Shown: positions 44,013-52,887 of the stretch, piece after piece
Numbering within the stretch: position 1 is the stretch's first letter
How the letters are laid out: each line of letters opens with the position of its first letter
From: Candidatus Nitrospira allomarina
Lineage (GTDB): Bacteria > Nitrospirota > Nitrospiria > Nitrospirales > UBA8639
Direction of reading: 5' to 3'
DNA: 64,000 nucleotides
Assembly (NCBI RefSeq): GCF_032050975.1
Contig: NZ_CP116967.1
Coordinates: 2,353,001-2,417,000 of the forward strand
Made by a program: the position numbers and the translations under genes
The notes under the pieces: model-generated
The model's input: the letters and a program-made list of their open reading frames with translations, nothing else
Database searches by the model: none
What the model was told of the DNA's origin: nothing

Positions 44013-45392
44013 ATGGGTGAACTGGTATCATCGTCTCGTTCGAATGGTGCGGAAATCATTCTGGATTGCATTAGTGACGGAGTGATTACGATCGACCTGC
44101 AGAAACGTGTGACCTTTTTGAATCGGGCGATGCAGAAGATGCTCGGGTACAACGTCGATGCGGCGGGGACACTTTTAGCCTGTGATGTCCTGATCCAAAG
44201 CAACATCTGCTCGACTAAGGAATGTGTCCTGGAACGGGCGCTTCAGGGAGAGCGGGTGTCGAATTTTGAAGCGATGGTTCGTCGACGTGATGGCGTACAT
44301 ATTCCGGTGAGCATCAATACTGATTTTTTATTGGACAAGGAAGGAAAGCTGATCGGGTTAATCGAAGTTATCCGTGATATCTCACTGGTTCGCGAGTTGA
44401 GTGCCAGGGTGGAAGAGGTGTCGGAGCTTAAGCATCGGCTGGGAGAGCAGACCAAGCTGGATAATATGGTGGGTCGATGTCCACGCATGCAGGACATTAT
44501 GGCGAAATTGCCGATCATCGCCGCTTCCAAATCCTCCGTGCTCATCACCGGAGAAAGTGGAACCGGCAAGGAATTAATTGCTTGTGCGTTACACGCCCAC
44601 AGCCCGAGAAAGGATGCCCCTTTCGTTGTGGTGAATTGCTCAAGTCTATCTGAGGGAATTCTGGAGAGTGAAATATTCGGTCATGTCAAAGGGGCATTTA
44701 CCAACGCGTATTTTGATAAACCGGGCCGGTTTGAAATTGCAAATGGTGGGACGATCTTTCTTGATGAAATCGGGGAGATGAGTGTCGCCACCCAAGTGAA
44801 ATTATTGGGAGTGCTTGAGCGGGGACAGTTTGAGCGGGTTGGGTCCAATGATACGGTTTCGGTGGATGTGAGGGTGGTTGCGGCCACGAATCGGAATTTG
44901 GAAGAAGCCGTTCAGCAGGGACGGTTTCGAGAAGATTTGTATTTTCGTATACGAGTAATTCCGGTTGTGCTGCCCCCCCTACGGGAGCGACCGGGAGATA
45001 TTCCCCTGCTCGTGAATCACTTTCTTGAGAAATTTAATCGCGAAATGGGCAAGCATATTGTCAGCCTGTCTCCGCAATGTTTAGCGGCACTCAGTCGGTA
45101 CCCGTTTCCCGGCAATATCAGGGAACTTCAGAATATGATTGAGCATGCCTTTGTGTGCTGTGAAGTGGATACGATCCAATTTGAGCATCTTCCAGCCGAC
45201 CTCCATCGGTATTGTTGGGAACATCGGGAATGGACCGACTCTGAATCACTGGAGGCCCTGGAACGACAAGCCATTTGCCGGGCGTTGGAAAAGTCTGGTT
45301 GGCGGCTGAAGGAAGCTTCTCAACAGTTAGGGATTGGTCGATCGACCTTATGGCGGAAGGTCAAACAATTTGGAATATCTCAAACAACTTAA
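44013..45392 (+). CDS. PAS-containing sigma-54-dependent transcriptional activator with a GAFTNA loop
   Basis: About 460 residues from ATG 44013 (ATG 44004 is also possible; GAGAGG precedes). A PAS domain (ILDCISDGVITIDLQKRVTF, VIRDISLVRELS) leads into an AAA+ core: GESGTGKELIACALHAHSPR (Walker A 180-187), GTIFLDEIGEMSVATQ (Walker B), and AATNRNLEEAVQQGRFREDL. The loop that contacts sigma-54 reads GAFTNA (227-232) in place of GAFTGA. A Fis-type helix-turn-helix (LKEASQQLGIGRSTLWRKVK) ends the protein. There is no receiver domain, so the signal is sensed by PAS. The 3' end is followed by candidate enhancer sites and a -24/-12 promoter. Confidence 0.93.
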   Translation: MGELVSSSRSNGAEIILDCISDGVITIDLQKRVTFLNRAMQKMLGYNVDAAGTLLACDVLIQSNICSTKECVLERALQGERVSNFEAMVRRRDGVHIPVSINTDFLLDKEGKLIGLIEVIRDISLVRELSARVEEVSELKHRLGEQTKLDNMVGRCPRMQDIMAKLPIIAASKSSVLITGESGTGKELIACALHAHSPRKDAPFVVVNCSSLSEGILESEIFGHVKGAFTNAYFDKPGRFEIANGGTIFLDEIGEMSVATQVKLLGVLERGQFERVGSNDTVSVDVRVVAATNRNLEEAVQQGRFREDLYFRIRVIPVVLPPLRERPGDIPLLVNHFLEKFNREMGKHIVSLSPQCLAALSRYPFPGNIRELQNMIEHAFVCCEVDTIQFEHLPADLHRYCWEHREWTDSESLEALERQAICRALEKSGWRLKEASQQLGIGRSTLWRKVKQFGISQTT

Positions 45393-45396
45393 AAAC

Positions 45397-45410
45397 GTTT
45401 CATTTTGGGC
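45397..45410 (+). promoter_or_regulatory. Candidate enhancer (UAS) half-site 1
   Basis: GTTTCATTTTGGGC, the left part identical to site 2 except for one base (GTTTCATT[T/C]TG). It lies right after the activator stop and about 205 bp upstream of the predicted sigma-54 start. Confidence 0.4.
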
Positions 45411-45499
45411 TACATTGTTACCTAATTGTACTATTTGCATTAAAATGATATATTTTCAATATCTTATACAGATTTAATTCATGATATATATTTGTGTCA

Positions 45500-45514
45500 G
45501 TTTCATTCTGAAAC
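45500..45514 (+). promoter_or_regulatory. Candidate enhancer (UAS) site 2 for the sigma-54 activator
   Basis: GTTTCA-TTC-TGAAAC, a perfect 6-bp dyad with a 3-bp centre. It lies about 78 bp upstream of the -24 box, the usual distance for enhancer-binding proteins. 103 bp from site 1, which shares its left half. Confidence 0.5.
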
Positions 45515-45576
45515 GTTTGTAGAGGGGTGCTTTATATAAATTCTTTAGTTATCAGTTGCTTGTGCGTGATTTTTTA

Positions 45577-45592
45577 CGGCATATGGATTGCT
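45577..45592 (+). promoter_or_regulatory. Sigma-54-type -24/-12 promoter before the zinc-ribbon gene
   Basis: CGGCATATGGATTGCT: GG (45578-45579) and GC (45590-45591) are 12 bp apart as required, TTGCT matches the -12 box exactly and GGCA matches the -24 box (consensus TGGCACG-N4-TTGC). The predicted start lies about 54 nt before ATG 45657. Confidence 0.65.
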
Positions 45593-45656
45593 TTTCATAA
45601 ACAATCAGATACGCATTGATTTTATTATTTTTTTCCTGTGAGAAGGAGTGCTTGAT

Positions 45657-45860
45657 ATGGATTGTCCGCGTTGTCAGGGAATAATGATTCAAGATAAGTT
45701 TGGTGATGTGGCTGATGAATCCGGGGCCATATATTTTTCGGGTTGGCGGTGTATTACCTGTGGGGAAATTTTGGATCCGGTGATTTCTGAAAATCGTCGG
45801 CACCATCATGAACCCCTCATCGGTCGATCGCGTAAAAAGTTTGCCACGCAACTAGGGTAG
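45657..45860 (+). CDS. Small zinc-ribbon protein under predicted sigma-54 control
   Basis: 67 residues from ATG 45657, with AGAAGGAG before it; the frame opens earlier with GTG 45648, which overlaps that ribosome-binding site. Four cysteines, DCPRCQG (Cys3, Cys6) and WRCITCGEILDPVI (Cys32, Cys35), form a zinc ribbon; GDVADESGAIYFSGW lies between and the tail is basic (RSRKKFATQLG). Similar tiny proteins occur repeatedly in Nitrospira-like genomes, as far as I know, without known function. It is preceded by a -24/-12 promoter and followed by a terminator, so it is a single-gene unit next to its presumed activator. Confidence 0.82.
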   Translation: MDCPRCQGIMIQDKFGDVADESGAIYFSGWRCITCGEILDPVISENRRHHHEPLIGRSRKKFATQLG

Positions 45861-45920
45861 GTGTTGCTGCCCGTCGTTCTTCTTTTCGTAACCCTAAAGT
45901 CAATTGTGCATGTGTGGTGG

Positions 45921-45966
45921 GAGACCCGAAATCCTTTTGAGTCCATGAGGGTTTCGGGTTCTCTTT
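45921..45966 (+). terminator. Rho-independent-like terminator after the zinc-ribbon gene
   Basis: GAGACCCGAAA (45921-45931) pairs with TTTCGGGTTCTC (45952-45963) with one bulged base, followed by TTTGATT. It separates the zinc-ribbon gene from mrp. Confidence 0.65.
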
Positions 45967-46064
45967 GATTCATGGTCTAATGGTATGGTGAGAAGAGGCA
46001 ATGGTAGACCGCGTTGCTTATCTGAAAATTATTATGAGTGTCTGTGACATAAGGAGATTATTGA

Positions 46065-46961
46065 ATGGCTGCTGAACAAAACCCCGCCGGTCCCGCGACC
46101 CCACCCAATCAACCTGAAGGCAACCCATTGCCGGGCGTGAAACACATTATCGCGGTGAGCAGTGGTAAAGGCGGAGTCGGCAAATCCACGGTCACCGTCA
46201 ATTTGGCCGTCGCGCTAAAGCAGCAAGGCTATGCGGTAGGATTAATGGATGCGGATGTATATGGACCGAATATTCCTCTGATGATCGGGGTGTCAAAAGA
46301 GCCGGGAAAGGATGGGGACAAAATTCTGCCTGCTGAGGGACAGGGAGTGAAAGTCATTTCCATGGGATTTTTTGTGCCGGAAGACACTCCGGTGGTATGG
46401 CGGGGACCCATGGTCCATTCGGCGATCCAGCAATTTTTTCGTGATGTGGTCTGGGGGGAACTCGATTATTTACTGATCGATTTACCGCCCGGGACGGGAG
46501 ATGTGCCTTTAACGTTGTCGCAATTAGTGCCGTTGACTGGAGCGATTACCGTGACCACTCCGCAGGAAGTGGCTCTACAGGATGTGAGAAAAGGCATGAC
46601 GATGTTCAAAAAAGTGAATGTCCCGTTGCTCGGGGTGATTGAAAATATGAGTTATTTTGTCTGTGGCCATTGCCATGAACGGACAGAAATTTTTTCCACA
46701 GGCGGTGGGGAACGTGCCGCTCAGAAATTTGAGATCCCATTTTTGGGACGAATTCCGATTGATCCGGCCATCCGGGAGGGGGGAGATAGAGGTACTCCAA
46801 TTGTCAGCAATGATCCCTCGTCGCCCCAAGCCCAGGCCTTTCTTCAGATTGCCAAAACGCTGACGGCCAATATCGACCAAGCGGAAAGAGGCAATGGGGA
46901 CGCTGCCCCCTCCATTTCCAGTTTACTCAAAAAAATTACCGATCCTTTGAAGAAATCTTAA
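46065..46961 (+). CDS. mrp: Mrp/ApbC-type P-loop iron-sulfur carrier protein
   Basis: 298 residues. The deviant Walker A AVSSGKGGVGKST (34-42) and DVYGPNIPLMIG, VVWRGPMVHSAIQQFF, DYLLIDLPPGTGDVPLTL are the Mrp/NBP35 signature. The CxxC motif VCGHCHERTEIFSTGGGE (Cys200, Cys203) binds a transient 4Fe-4S cluster that is handed to apo-proteins. The short N-terminal tail is proline-rich and lacks the DUF59 domain found in some relatives. ATAAGGAG precedes ATG 46065. It is followed after 30 bp by a Rieske-type gene, a natural client or partner. Confidence 0.95.
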   Translation: MAAEQNPAGPATPPNQPEGNPLPGVKHIIAVSSGKGGVGKSTVTVNLAVALKQQGYAVGLMDADVYGPNIPLMIGVSKEPGKDGDKILPAEGQGVKVISMGFFVPEDTPVVWRGPMVHSAIQQFFRDVVWGELDYLLIDLPPGTGDVPLTLSQLVPLTGAITVTTPQEVALQDVRKGMTMFKKVNVPLLGVIENMSYFVCGHCHERTEIFSTGGGERAAQKFEIPFLGRIPIDPAIREGGDRGTPIVSNDPSSPQAQAFLQIAKTLTANIDQAERGNGDAAPSISSLLKKITDPLKKS

Positions 46962-46991
46962 ATGAAAGCCTATTAATGTCGAGGAGAACCT

Positions 46992-47300
46992 ATGGCGGAG
47001 TTAGTGCGTATCGCGAAAATAGATGAAGTGGAAGAGGGAAAAGGAATGGTGGTGGAAGCCGGTGAGAAATGTCTGGCCGTGTTTAACGTGGATGGAGCCT
47101 TCCATGTCATCGATAATACCTGTCTCCATAGAGGCGGTCCTTTAGGTGAGGGCGATGTCGAGGGGGAGACCGTGACCTGCCCCTGGCATGGGTGGGAATA
47201 CAATGTGAAAACCGGACATTGTCTGACTAATCCCTCCAGTCATGTGAGATCCTACCCGACCGTTGTTGAAGATGGAGAAGTGAAAGTCGATCTGTCCTAA
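46992..47300 (+). CDS. Rieske-type 2Fe-2S ferredoxin-like protein
   Basis: 102 residues. The Rieske motif is complete: DNTCLHRGGPLGEG (Cys44, His46) and VTCPWHGWEYNVKTG (Cys63, His66). It has the size of NirD/BphF-type soluble ferredoxins and lacks membrane segments. Such proteins pass electrons in dioxygenase, nitrite reductase or other redox systems. It follows mrp by 30 bp, consistent with co-expression of an Fe-S carrier and client. The partner oxidoreductase is not in the window. Confidence 0.93.
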   Translation: MAELVRIAKIDEVEEGKGMVVEAGEKCLAVFNVDGAFHVIDNTCLHRGGPLGEGDVEGETVTCPWHGWEYNVKTGHCLTNPSSHVRSYPTVVEDGEVKVDLS

Positions 47301-47671
47301 ACATAGAAAAGGCCATCTTGTAGTGGCACGGTGGCCATGAGCGGCCATCCCACATCACAAATGGCGGGAGATTTGCGGGTTGTAACAAGGCCCATACGAC
47401 CACATCTCCGTCTTGTGTGGCATTCCCCGCATGAGTCAATACGATCTTTTATCATGTTTTCTTGGCTCAGTCAGATCCAATCAGACAGTTAACCCGCATG
47501 TCTGGTCATGGCCGCCGTCTCGTGTTTCTTCCCCTTCCCCATATTAAATGACAGAGAGCTTATTTCACCTCCGGTGTCATGATTTTTGGATACCAATCAA
47601 TCAGGCATAGCATCCCCTTTGGGTTCTTGATAACATTGAGTCATTACACCGTTGGGTTGATTTAGACTTCT
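47301..47671. other. Intergenic region before the peptide transporter operon
   Basis: 371 bp. No ribosome-binding site for a further gene and no clear sigma-70 box were found. Nothing else was recognised. Confidence 0.4.
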
Positions 47672-49804
47672 ATGTTTGTCAAACGTCTTTTGCTGTTCAT
47701 CCCGTTGACTCTAGTCCTTTTTCTGGTTCAATCCTATTTTTGGGTTCCTACCTATGAGCACCAGGCTGCCGGTAACCCGGATCGCTTAGTCACCTATATT
47801 GAAGCGTCCAGCGGGGACGCCAAAATTCTCAATCCTATCTTGAACGCGGATTCGGCCAGCTCCAATATTGTGAGCCACGTGTTTGAGGGGCTGCTGGATT
47901 TAGACGAAGACTTGAAGCTTCGGAGCCGATTAGCCACCGATTGGCAGATTACGGAACGAGCCTACCTCCTGGTCAACCCGCATCACCGTTTTCCGGATGG
48001 GACGGAAGTGACAGGGAGCAAGCTTTTTCAGAAGATTCATCAGGCATGGAAGGCTGGAACCATTGAGGGGTTGCAGGAGAGGGTGCAATCCATTGAGTTA
48101 TTACCTTCCGGCCAACGATCGGAACCCATCTCACTCTTGCTGCCCAACGCGGAAGGCAAACCTCAGCTCAAAGAACTCTCCGTGACCATTGACGTACCGG
48201 AACGAGTGGCATTTACGCTTTCGGAGGTGGACCAGGATTTATTTGATCGCTTAAAGCCGGTTCTTGGTGAGCGGTATTTTGAGCACTTTCCTTATGACGA
48301 ACTGATTCATCCTCAAGAACCGGTTCCCAAGGATTTGGAGAAACCCCTGCGGGCCAAATTCCCCGATATTCTTCCCGTGGGCGAGCATAACCCCACCATC
48401 CTGTTCCATCTTCGCCAAGGGGTGAAGTTTCAGGACGGGCATGTGTTCGATGCGGGAGATGTGAAGTTTACTTATGAAGCCATTATGAATCCAAAAAATT
48501 TGTCTCCACGGACTCCGGACTTCGAGCCGATTAAAACCGTGGAGATTGTGGATTCGTCGACAATAAAAATTATCTATAAGCGCCTCTATTCCCCGGCCAT
48601 CAATGCGTGGACGATGGGGATTCTTCCCGAGCATCTTCTCAATGACGAGGCGTTAACCCGCGAGAAACAGGGGCGAGGATTATCGGAGGAGGCTCAAAAG
48701 ACATTCGGGATGCGAGAGAGTCAATTCAATCGACACCCGATCGGCAGCGGGCGCTTTGAGTTTATCGAATGGCAGGGAGATGAATTTATTCATCTTCGAC
48801 GGTATGAGGACTATTGGGAAGGTCCGGCTGAATATCATGAGTATTATATGCGCATCATTCCCGAACTGTTCACACAAGAAGTAGAATTTCGGACCGGCGC
48901 GATAGATTTTTATGGCGCGCAACCTCATCAGGTTGACCGGTATAAAAACGATCCCACCTACCAATGGTTTAGCAGCCTGGGATTTGCCTATACCTATATT
49001 GGCTATAACAACCGAAAACCGTTATTTGCCGATCCGGAGATCAGGACAGCCCTGGGGATGGCGATTAATGTCGACGAGATCATCACCTATCTGATGTATG
49101 GCGAAGGTGAACGGACGACCGGACCCTATCCCCGGAATACCGAATGGTATGATCAGGCAATCCAACCTCTTCCCTACGACCCTCAAGGAGCCCTCGCGAT
49201 CTTTGAGAAGGCCGGATGGAAAATGAATAGGGAGGGATGGCTCGAAAAAGATGGGAAGATATTTGAGTTTAATCTCATTACAAATAACGGGAATCCTATC
49301 AGAAAAAACTTGATGACCATCGCGCAGAATGCCTGGAAAAAAGTCGGCGTTAAAGTGAATACTCAGGTCTTCGAATGGGCCGTGTTTCTGAACGATTTTG
49401 TGAATACCGGAGACTTTGATGCGGTCGTGTTGGGCTGGAGTATGGGCATTGACCCCGATCTCTATCAGATTTGGCATTCCAGTCAGTCGGGTCCACAACA
49501 ATTAAATTTTGTGGGGTACAATAACCCGCGGGCCGACGCACTTATTGTCCGGATTCGCCAGGAATACAATAGAGATCGACAACGACAACTGACGCATGAG
49601 CTTCATCGGTTGATTCATGAGGACCAACCCTATACCTTTCTCTACGCGCCGTTGAGTACACGTGTCTTGGATAAGAAAATCGTGCTGGTCGAAAAAGGGC
49701 CGGATGGGAAAGAGCAGTTTAAAAAGATTTATCCCACCAAAAGCGGGGACATCACGTTTTATTTCCATAAATGGCGAAAGTTGGAGTTGACGCCGGACTT
49801 TTAA
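47672..49804 (+). CDS. Peptide ABC transporter, substrate-binding protein (SBP_bac_5)
   Basis: 710 residues, long for this family because of a 200-residue insertion between the first strand and the FHLRQGVKFQDGHVFDAGDV signature. The N-terminus (RLLLFIPLTLVLFLVQSYFW) is a membrane anchor or uncleaved signal. NPILNADSASSNIVSHVFEG, YRRP-like regions and GYNNRKPLFADPEIRTALGM are typical of DppA/OppA. It binds peptides or other oligomers in the periplasm and delivers them to the permeases encoded next. First gene of a five-gene set running to 53874 with short spacings. The ligand cannot be read from the sequence. Confidence 0.93.
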   Translation: MFVKRLLLFIPLTLVLFLVQSYFWVPTYEHQAAGNPDRLVTYIEASSGDAKILNPILNADSASSNIVSHVFEGLLDLDEDLKLRSRLATDWQITERAYLLVNPHHRFPDGTEVTGSKLFQKIHQAWKAGTIEGLQERVQSIELLPSGQRSEPISLLLPNAEGKPQLKELSVTIDVPERVAFTLSEVDQDLFDRLKPVLGERYFEHFPYDELIHPQEPVPKDLEKPLRAKFPDILPVGEHNPTILFHLRQGVKFQDGHVFDAGDVKFTYEAIMNPKNLSPRTPDFEPIKTVEIVDSSTIKIIYKRLYSPAINAWTMGILPEHLLNDEALTREKQGRGLSEEAQKTFGMRESQFNRHPIGSGRFEFIEWQGDEFIHLRRYEDYWEGPAEYHEYYMRIIPELFTQEVEFRTGAIDFYGAQPHQVDRYKNDPTYQWFSSLGFAYTYIGYNNRKPLFADPEIRTALGMAINVDEIITYLMYGEGERTTGPYPRNTEWYDQAIQPLPYDPQGALAIFEKAGWKMNREGWLEKDGKIFEFNLITNNGNPIRKNLMTIAQNAWKKVGVKVNTQVFEWAVFLNDFVNTGDFDAVVLGWSMGIDPDLYQIWHSSQSGPQQLNFVGYNNPRADALIVRIRQEYNRDRQRQLTHELHRLIHEDQPYTFLYAPLSTRVLDKKIVLVEKGPDGKEQFKKIYPTKSGDITFYFHKWRKLELTPDF

Positions 49805-49845
49805 TAATGCGGTAACACGGGTCTTCACTGTATAGCAGATCGATC

Positions 49846-50808
49846 ATGTGGAATTTTATTATTCGTAACATCGCCCAACGGTTGGTTCTGCTGATTATCG
49901 TGTCCTTTCTGGCCCATTCGGTAATTCATTTGGCTCCCGGGGAACCCAGTGAAGTGGATCCGATGAATCCCCGTATGAAACCGGAAGATATCGCCAAGAT
50001 TCGGGCGGCCTTTCACCTGGATGATCCGCTGTATGTGCAATATGTGTATTGGATTCGTGATTTAGCCACGGGCGAATTGAAATCTTTCAAGGACAGCCAA
50101 CCGGTTCTCCCGAAAATTTGGAATCGGTTTCTCAATTCCTTGCCTTTATTTATCCTGGCTACGATTCTGGTGTGGACATGGGCGTTTCCTACCGGGATTT
50201 ACGGGGCGGTGCATCGAGGTGGAATCTATGACCGGTCCACCGTGTTTTTGTCCTATGCGCTTATCTCGGTTCCAGGGTTTTTTCTGTCGTTTATAGCCAT
50301 AATGTGGGTGGTGGGGTGGTTGGGAGTGCCGGTTATCAGTATCAAAACATTCGGAATGGAGCATGCCCAACCCGCCTATCAGTGGATGGATCGGGTATGG
50401 CATTTGGTCATTCCGTCCATCATGACGGCGATCGGCGGGATTGCCATTCTGTCCCGGTATGTCCGATCCCAAATGCTGGAAGTGTTGGGCCAGGATTATG
50501 TCCGGACGGCCAGGGCGAAAGGTCTTCAGGAAGATACCGTGATTTATGGGCATGCGTTGGGGAATGCTCTGCTGCCGTTTGTGACCATGTTCGGTCTTCT
50601 GCTCCCGGGGTTGATTGGCGGGTCGGTGATTTTTGAGCAGATTTTTGCCTGGCCGGGGTTGGGACGGTTAGCCTATGAAGCCATTCTTTCTCGGGACTTT
50701 CCCATCATCATGACGCTCAACTTTATCGCCGCAGTCCTGACCTTATTGGGCACCTTAATCTCCGATATTCTCTACGCGGTGGTAGATCCGAGAATTCGTC
50801 TACATTAA
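49846..50808 (+). CDS. Peptide ABC transporter permease (DppB/OppB type)
   Basis: 320 residues with six membrane segments. The first helix (MWNFIIRNIAQRLVLLIIVS) and the long periplasmic loop are typical. The EAA-type coupling loop is present as YVRTARAKGLQEDTVIYGHA followed by LGNALLPFVTMFGLLLPGLI. It forms the transmembrane channel with the DppC-like partner. It begins 41 bp after the binding-protein gene and ends 9 bp before the region of the next start. ATG 49846 has a weak AGCAGATCG ahead. Confidence 0.94.
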   Translation: MWNFIIRNIAQRLVLLIIVSFLAHSVIHLAPGEPSEVDPMNPRMKPEDIAKIRAAFHLDDPLYVQYVYWIRDLATGELKSFKDSQPVLPKIWNRFLNSLPLFILATILVWTWAFPTGIYGAVHRGGIYDRSTVFLSYALISVPGFFLSFIAIMWVVGWLGVPVISIKTFGMEHAQPAYQWMDRVWHLVIPSIMTAIGGIAILSRYVRSQMLEVLGQDYVRTARAKGLQEDTVIYGHALGNALLPFVTMFGLLLPGLIGGSVIFEQIFAWPGLGRLAYEAILSRDFPIIMTLNFIAAVLTLLGTLISDILYAVVDPRIRLH

Positions 50809-50835
50809 TTATGAGAGTTGAGGTCCGGGTCAATC

Positions 50836-51828
50836 ATGAATAATCCGAAGGTCGGTGATCGACGCAATGTTGATTTGGTCTCGCTTGATGCAGAGGGACT
50901 GGCCCCGCAGGAGACGCCGTGGGAGGAATTTCTTCGGATTTTCACAAAAGATTACCAGGCTCTCTTCGGTTTTTGGATACTCGTCCTTCTGTTGCTCACG
51001 GCATTGGCCGGGAAAGCCTTTACCGAGTGGTGGGTACTCTTCGATCCTGAGGTTGTCCGGCTCACCGACAAATTTCTTCCTCCGCTGTCCTCACCTTCTC
51101 CTGACAGTATTCCGACGGATAGGCCCCTTGGTGGAATCTATCTCATGGGCACAGACGAATTGGGGCGGGATGTATTTGCCCGAATGTTTCAAGGTTCCTT
51201 CGTGTCCCTGTCCATTGGATTTGTGGCCGTGGGAATTTCCCTGGGAATTGGTATCCTGTTAGGAGGCCTGTCCGGTTTTTACGGGCATGTCAAATTGTGG
51301 TTTATCACAGTGGACACGCTGATTATGCGATTCACTGATGCATGGATGTGTTTTCCCACATTTTTTCTCATTCTTACAGCAGTAGCCCTTCTCCCGCCCA
51401 GCATTTACACCATCATGATCATTATCGGATTATTTAGCTGGATGGGGACGGCCAGGTTTGTCCGGGCTGAATTTTTGTCCATTCGGGAACAGGACTATGT
51501 GACCGCAGCCAAAGCCTTAGGGATCCCGGAGGGCCGGATTATTTTTCGTCATATGGTGCCCAATGCCCTGGCACCGGTGTTCGTATCCGCTACAATTGGC
51601 GTGGCCTCCGCGATTTTGACGGAGTCCGGATTAAGTTTTTTGGGCTTCGGGGTTCCTCCGCCGGATGCCACTTGGGGCAATATCCTATCGGATGGCAAAG
51701 GATTCATTTTTGATGCGCCGTGGTTGTTCTTTATTCCGGGTATGGCGATTTTTATCGTCGTGCTGGCCTTTAACCTTGTTGGAGAAGGCCTGCGTGAGGC
51801 CTTAAATCCAAAATTGCGAAGCCGGTAA
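50836..51828 (+). CDS. Peptide ABC transporter permease (DppC/OppC type)
   Basis: 330 residues from ATG 50836; the frame opens at TTG 50818, but GAGGT before 50836 is the better signal. A DppC N-terminal helix (DYQALFGFWILVLLLLTALA) is followed by GTDELGRDVFARMFQGSFVS and the coupling loop YVTAAKALGIPEGRIIFRHM with PNALAPVFV. It pairs with the preceding permease. The last codon is directly followed by the ATPase start at 51829 with no gap, indicating tight coupling. Confidence 0.94.
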   Translation: MNNPKVGDRRNVDLVSLDAEGLAPQETPWEEFLRIFTKDYQALFGFWILVLLLLTALAGKAFTEWWVLFDPEVVRLTDKFLPPLSSPSPDSIPTDRPLGGIYLMGTDELGRDVFARMFQGSFVSLSIGFVAVGISLGIGILLGGLSGFYGHVKLWFITVDTLIMRFTDAWMCFPTFFLILTAVALLPPSIYTIMIIIGLFSWMGTARFVRAEFLSIREQDYVTAAKALGIPEGRIIFRHMVPNALAPVFVSATIGVASAILTESGLSFLGFGVPPPDATWGNILSDGKGFIFDAPWLFFIPGMAIFIVVLAFNLVGEGLREALNPKLRSR

Positions 51829-52815
51829 ATGGAATCTCGCGTACACCCACTCTTACAGGTGTCCAACCTCCGGACCTCCTTCTTCACCGACAAAGGAGAA
51901 ATCAAAGCCGTCGATGATGTGAGCTTTTCCATTCGAGGCGGGCAGACGCTGGCCTTAGTGGGAGAGTCGGGCTGTGGAAAGTCCGTGGCGGCTCTCTCGA
52001 TTATGCGACTGATCTCTTCTCCGGGACGTGTGATTGGCGGCACGATTCAGTTTAAAGGTCAAAATTTGTTGGATCTTTCGGAAAAGGACATGCGCCGGAT
52101 TCGGGGAAAGTCCATCGGCATGGTCTTTCAGGAACCTATGACATCGCTGAATCCCGTGATGTCGATCGGCGATCAGATCGGCGAGGTGTTGAAAATTCAT
52201 ACGACCCTTTCGGATCGCGACATTCGGAAAGAAGTGATCAGCTTGTTGGAAAAGGTCCGCATTTCCGCTCCCGAGCGCCGGCTCGATCAATACCCTCATG
52301 AAATGTCGGGCGGGATGAAACAGCGTGTGATGATCGCCATGGCCCTGGCCTGTCAACCTGATCTCCTGATCGCCGACGAACCAACTACAGCCCTGGATGT
52401 GACCATACAAGCGCAAATCCTGGACTTGCTGTCGGCTCTCCAAAAGGATATGGGTATGGCGATTCTCCTGATTACTCATAATTTGGGGGTGGTTGCACAA
52501 TTTGCCCAGGATGTCATCGTCATGTATGCGAGTAAAATTGCCGAACGGGCAACGGTGAAGGAATTATTCCGGAATCCCAGTCATCCCTACACGAGCGCCC
52601 TTTTGAAATCGCTGCCTCGACCGGGGGAACGTCAGGCCAGGCTGGAAGCGATTCCCGGAACGGTGCCGTCCCCTTTACAGTATCCGGTAGGTTGTCATTT
52701 TTCCTCACGCTGTCCGGAGGTGATGGATCATTGTCCTCTACAGCCTCCGCCCACGGTGCAAGTAGGAGAGTCCCATGAAACCGTGTGCTGGCTGTATGAC
52801 AAAAAAGAGCCATGA
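51829..52815 (+). CDS. Peptide ABC transporter ATP-binding protein (DppD/OppD type)
   Basis: 328 residues. Walker [22 protein letters not shown]-loop [14 protein letters not shown], signature [20 protein letters not shown], Walker [21 protein letters not shown] and H-loop [10 protein letters not shown] are intact, so it should hydrolyse ATP. The C-terminal oligopeptide extension with cysteines ([20 protein letters not shown]) is the usual iron-sulfur-like motif of this subfamily. It starts at the base after the DppC-like stop and is 72 bp before the second ATPase. The pair powers the transporter as a heterodimer. Confidence 0.96.
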   Translation: MESRVHPLLQVSNLRTSFFTDKGEIKAVDDVSFSIRGGQTLALVGESGCGKSVAALSIMRLISSPGRVIGGTIQFKGQNLLDLSEKDMRRIRGKSIGMVFQEPMTSLNPVMSIGDQIGEVLKIHTTLSDRDIRKEVISLLEKVRISAPERRLDQYPHEMSGGMKQRVMIAMALACQPDLLIADEPTTALDVTIQAQILDLLSALQKDMGMAILLITHNLGVVAQFAQDVIVMYASKIAERATVKELFRNPSHPYTSALLKSLPRPGERQARLEAIPGTVPSPLQYPVGCHFSSRCPEVMDHCPLQPPPTVQVGESHETVCWLYDKKEP

Positions 52816-52887
52816 TAGGACAGATCTTCATGTCCAATTCTGTTGTGAAAGAATCCTTTATCCCACTTTAAGATTTCGTTGTTACTG

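Noticed and set aside
43478-44020. 180-codon plus-strand frame before the sigma-54 activator
   Set aside because: Runs antisense through lgt, and composition shows it is a shadow of that gene.
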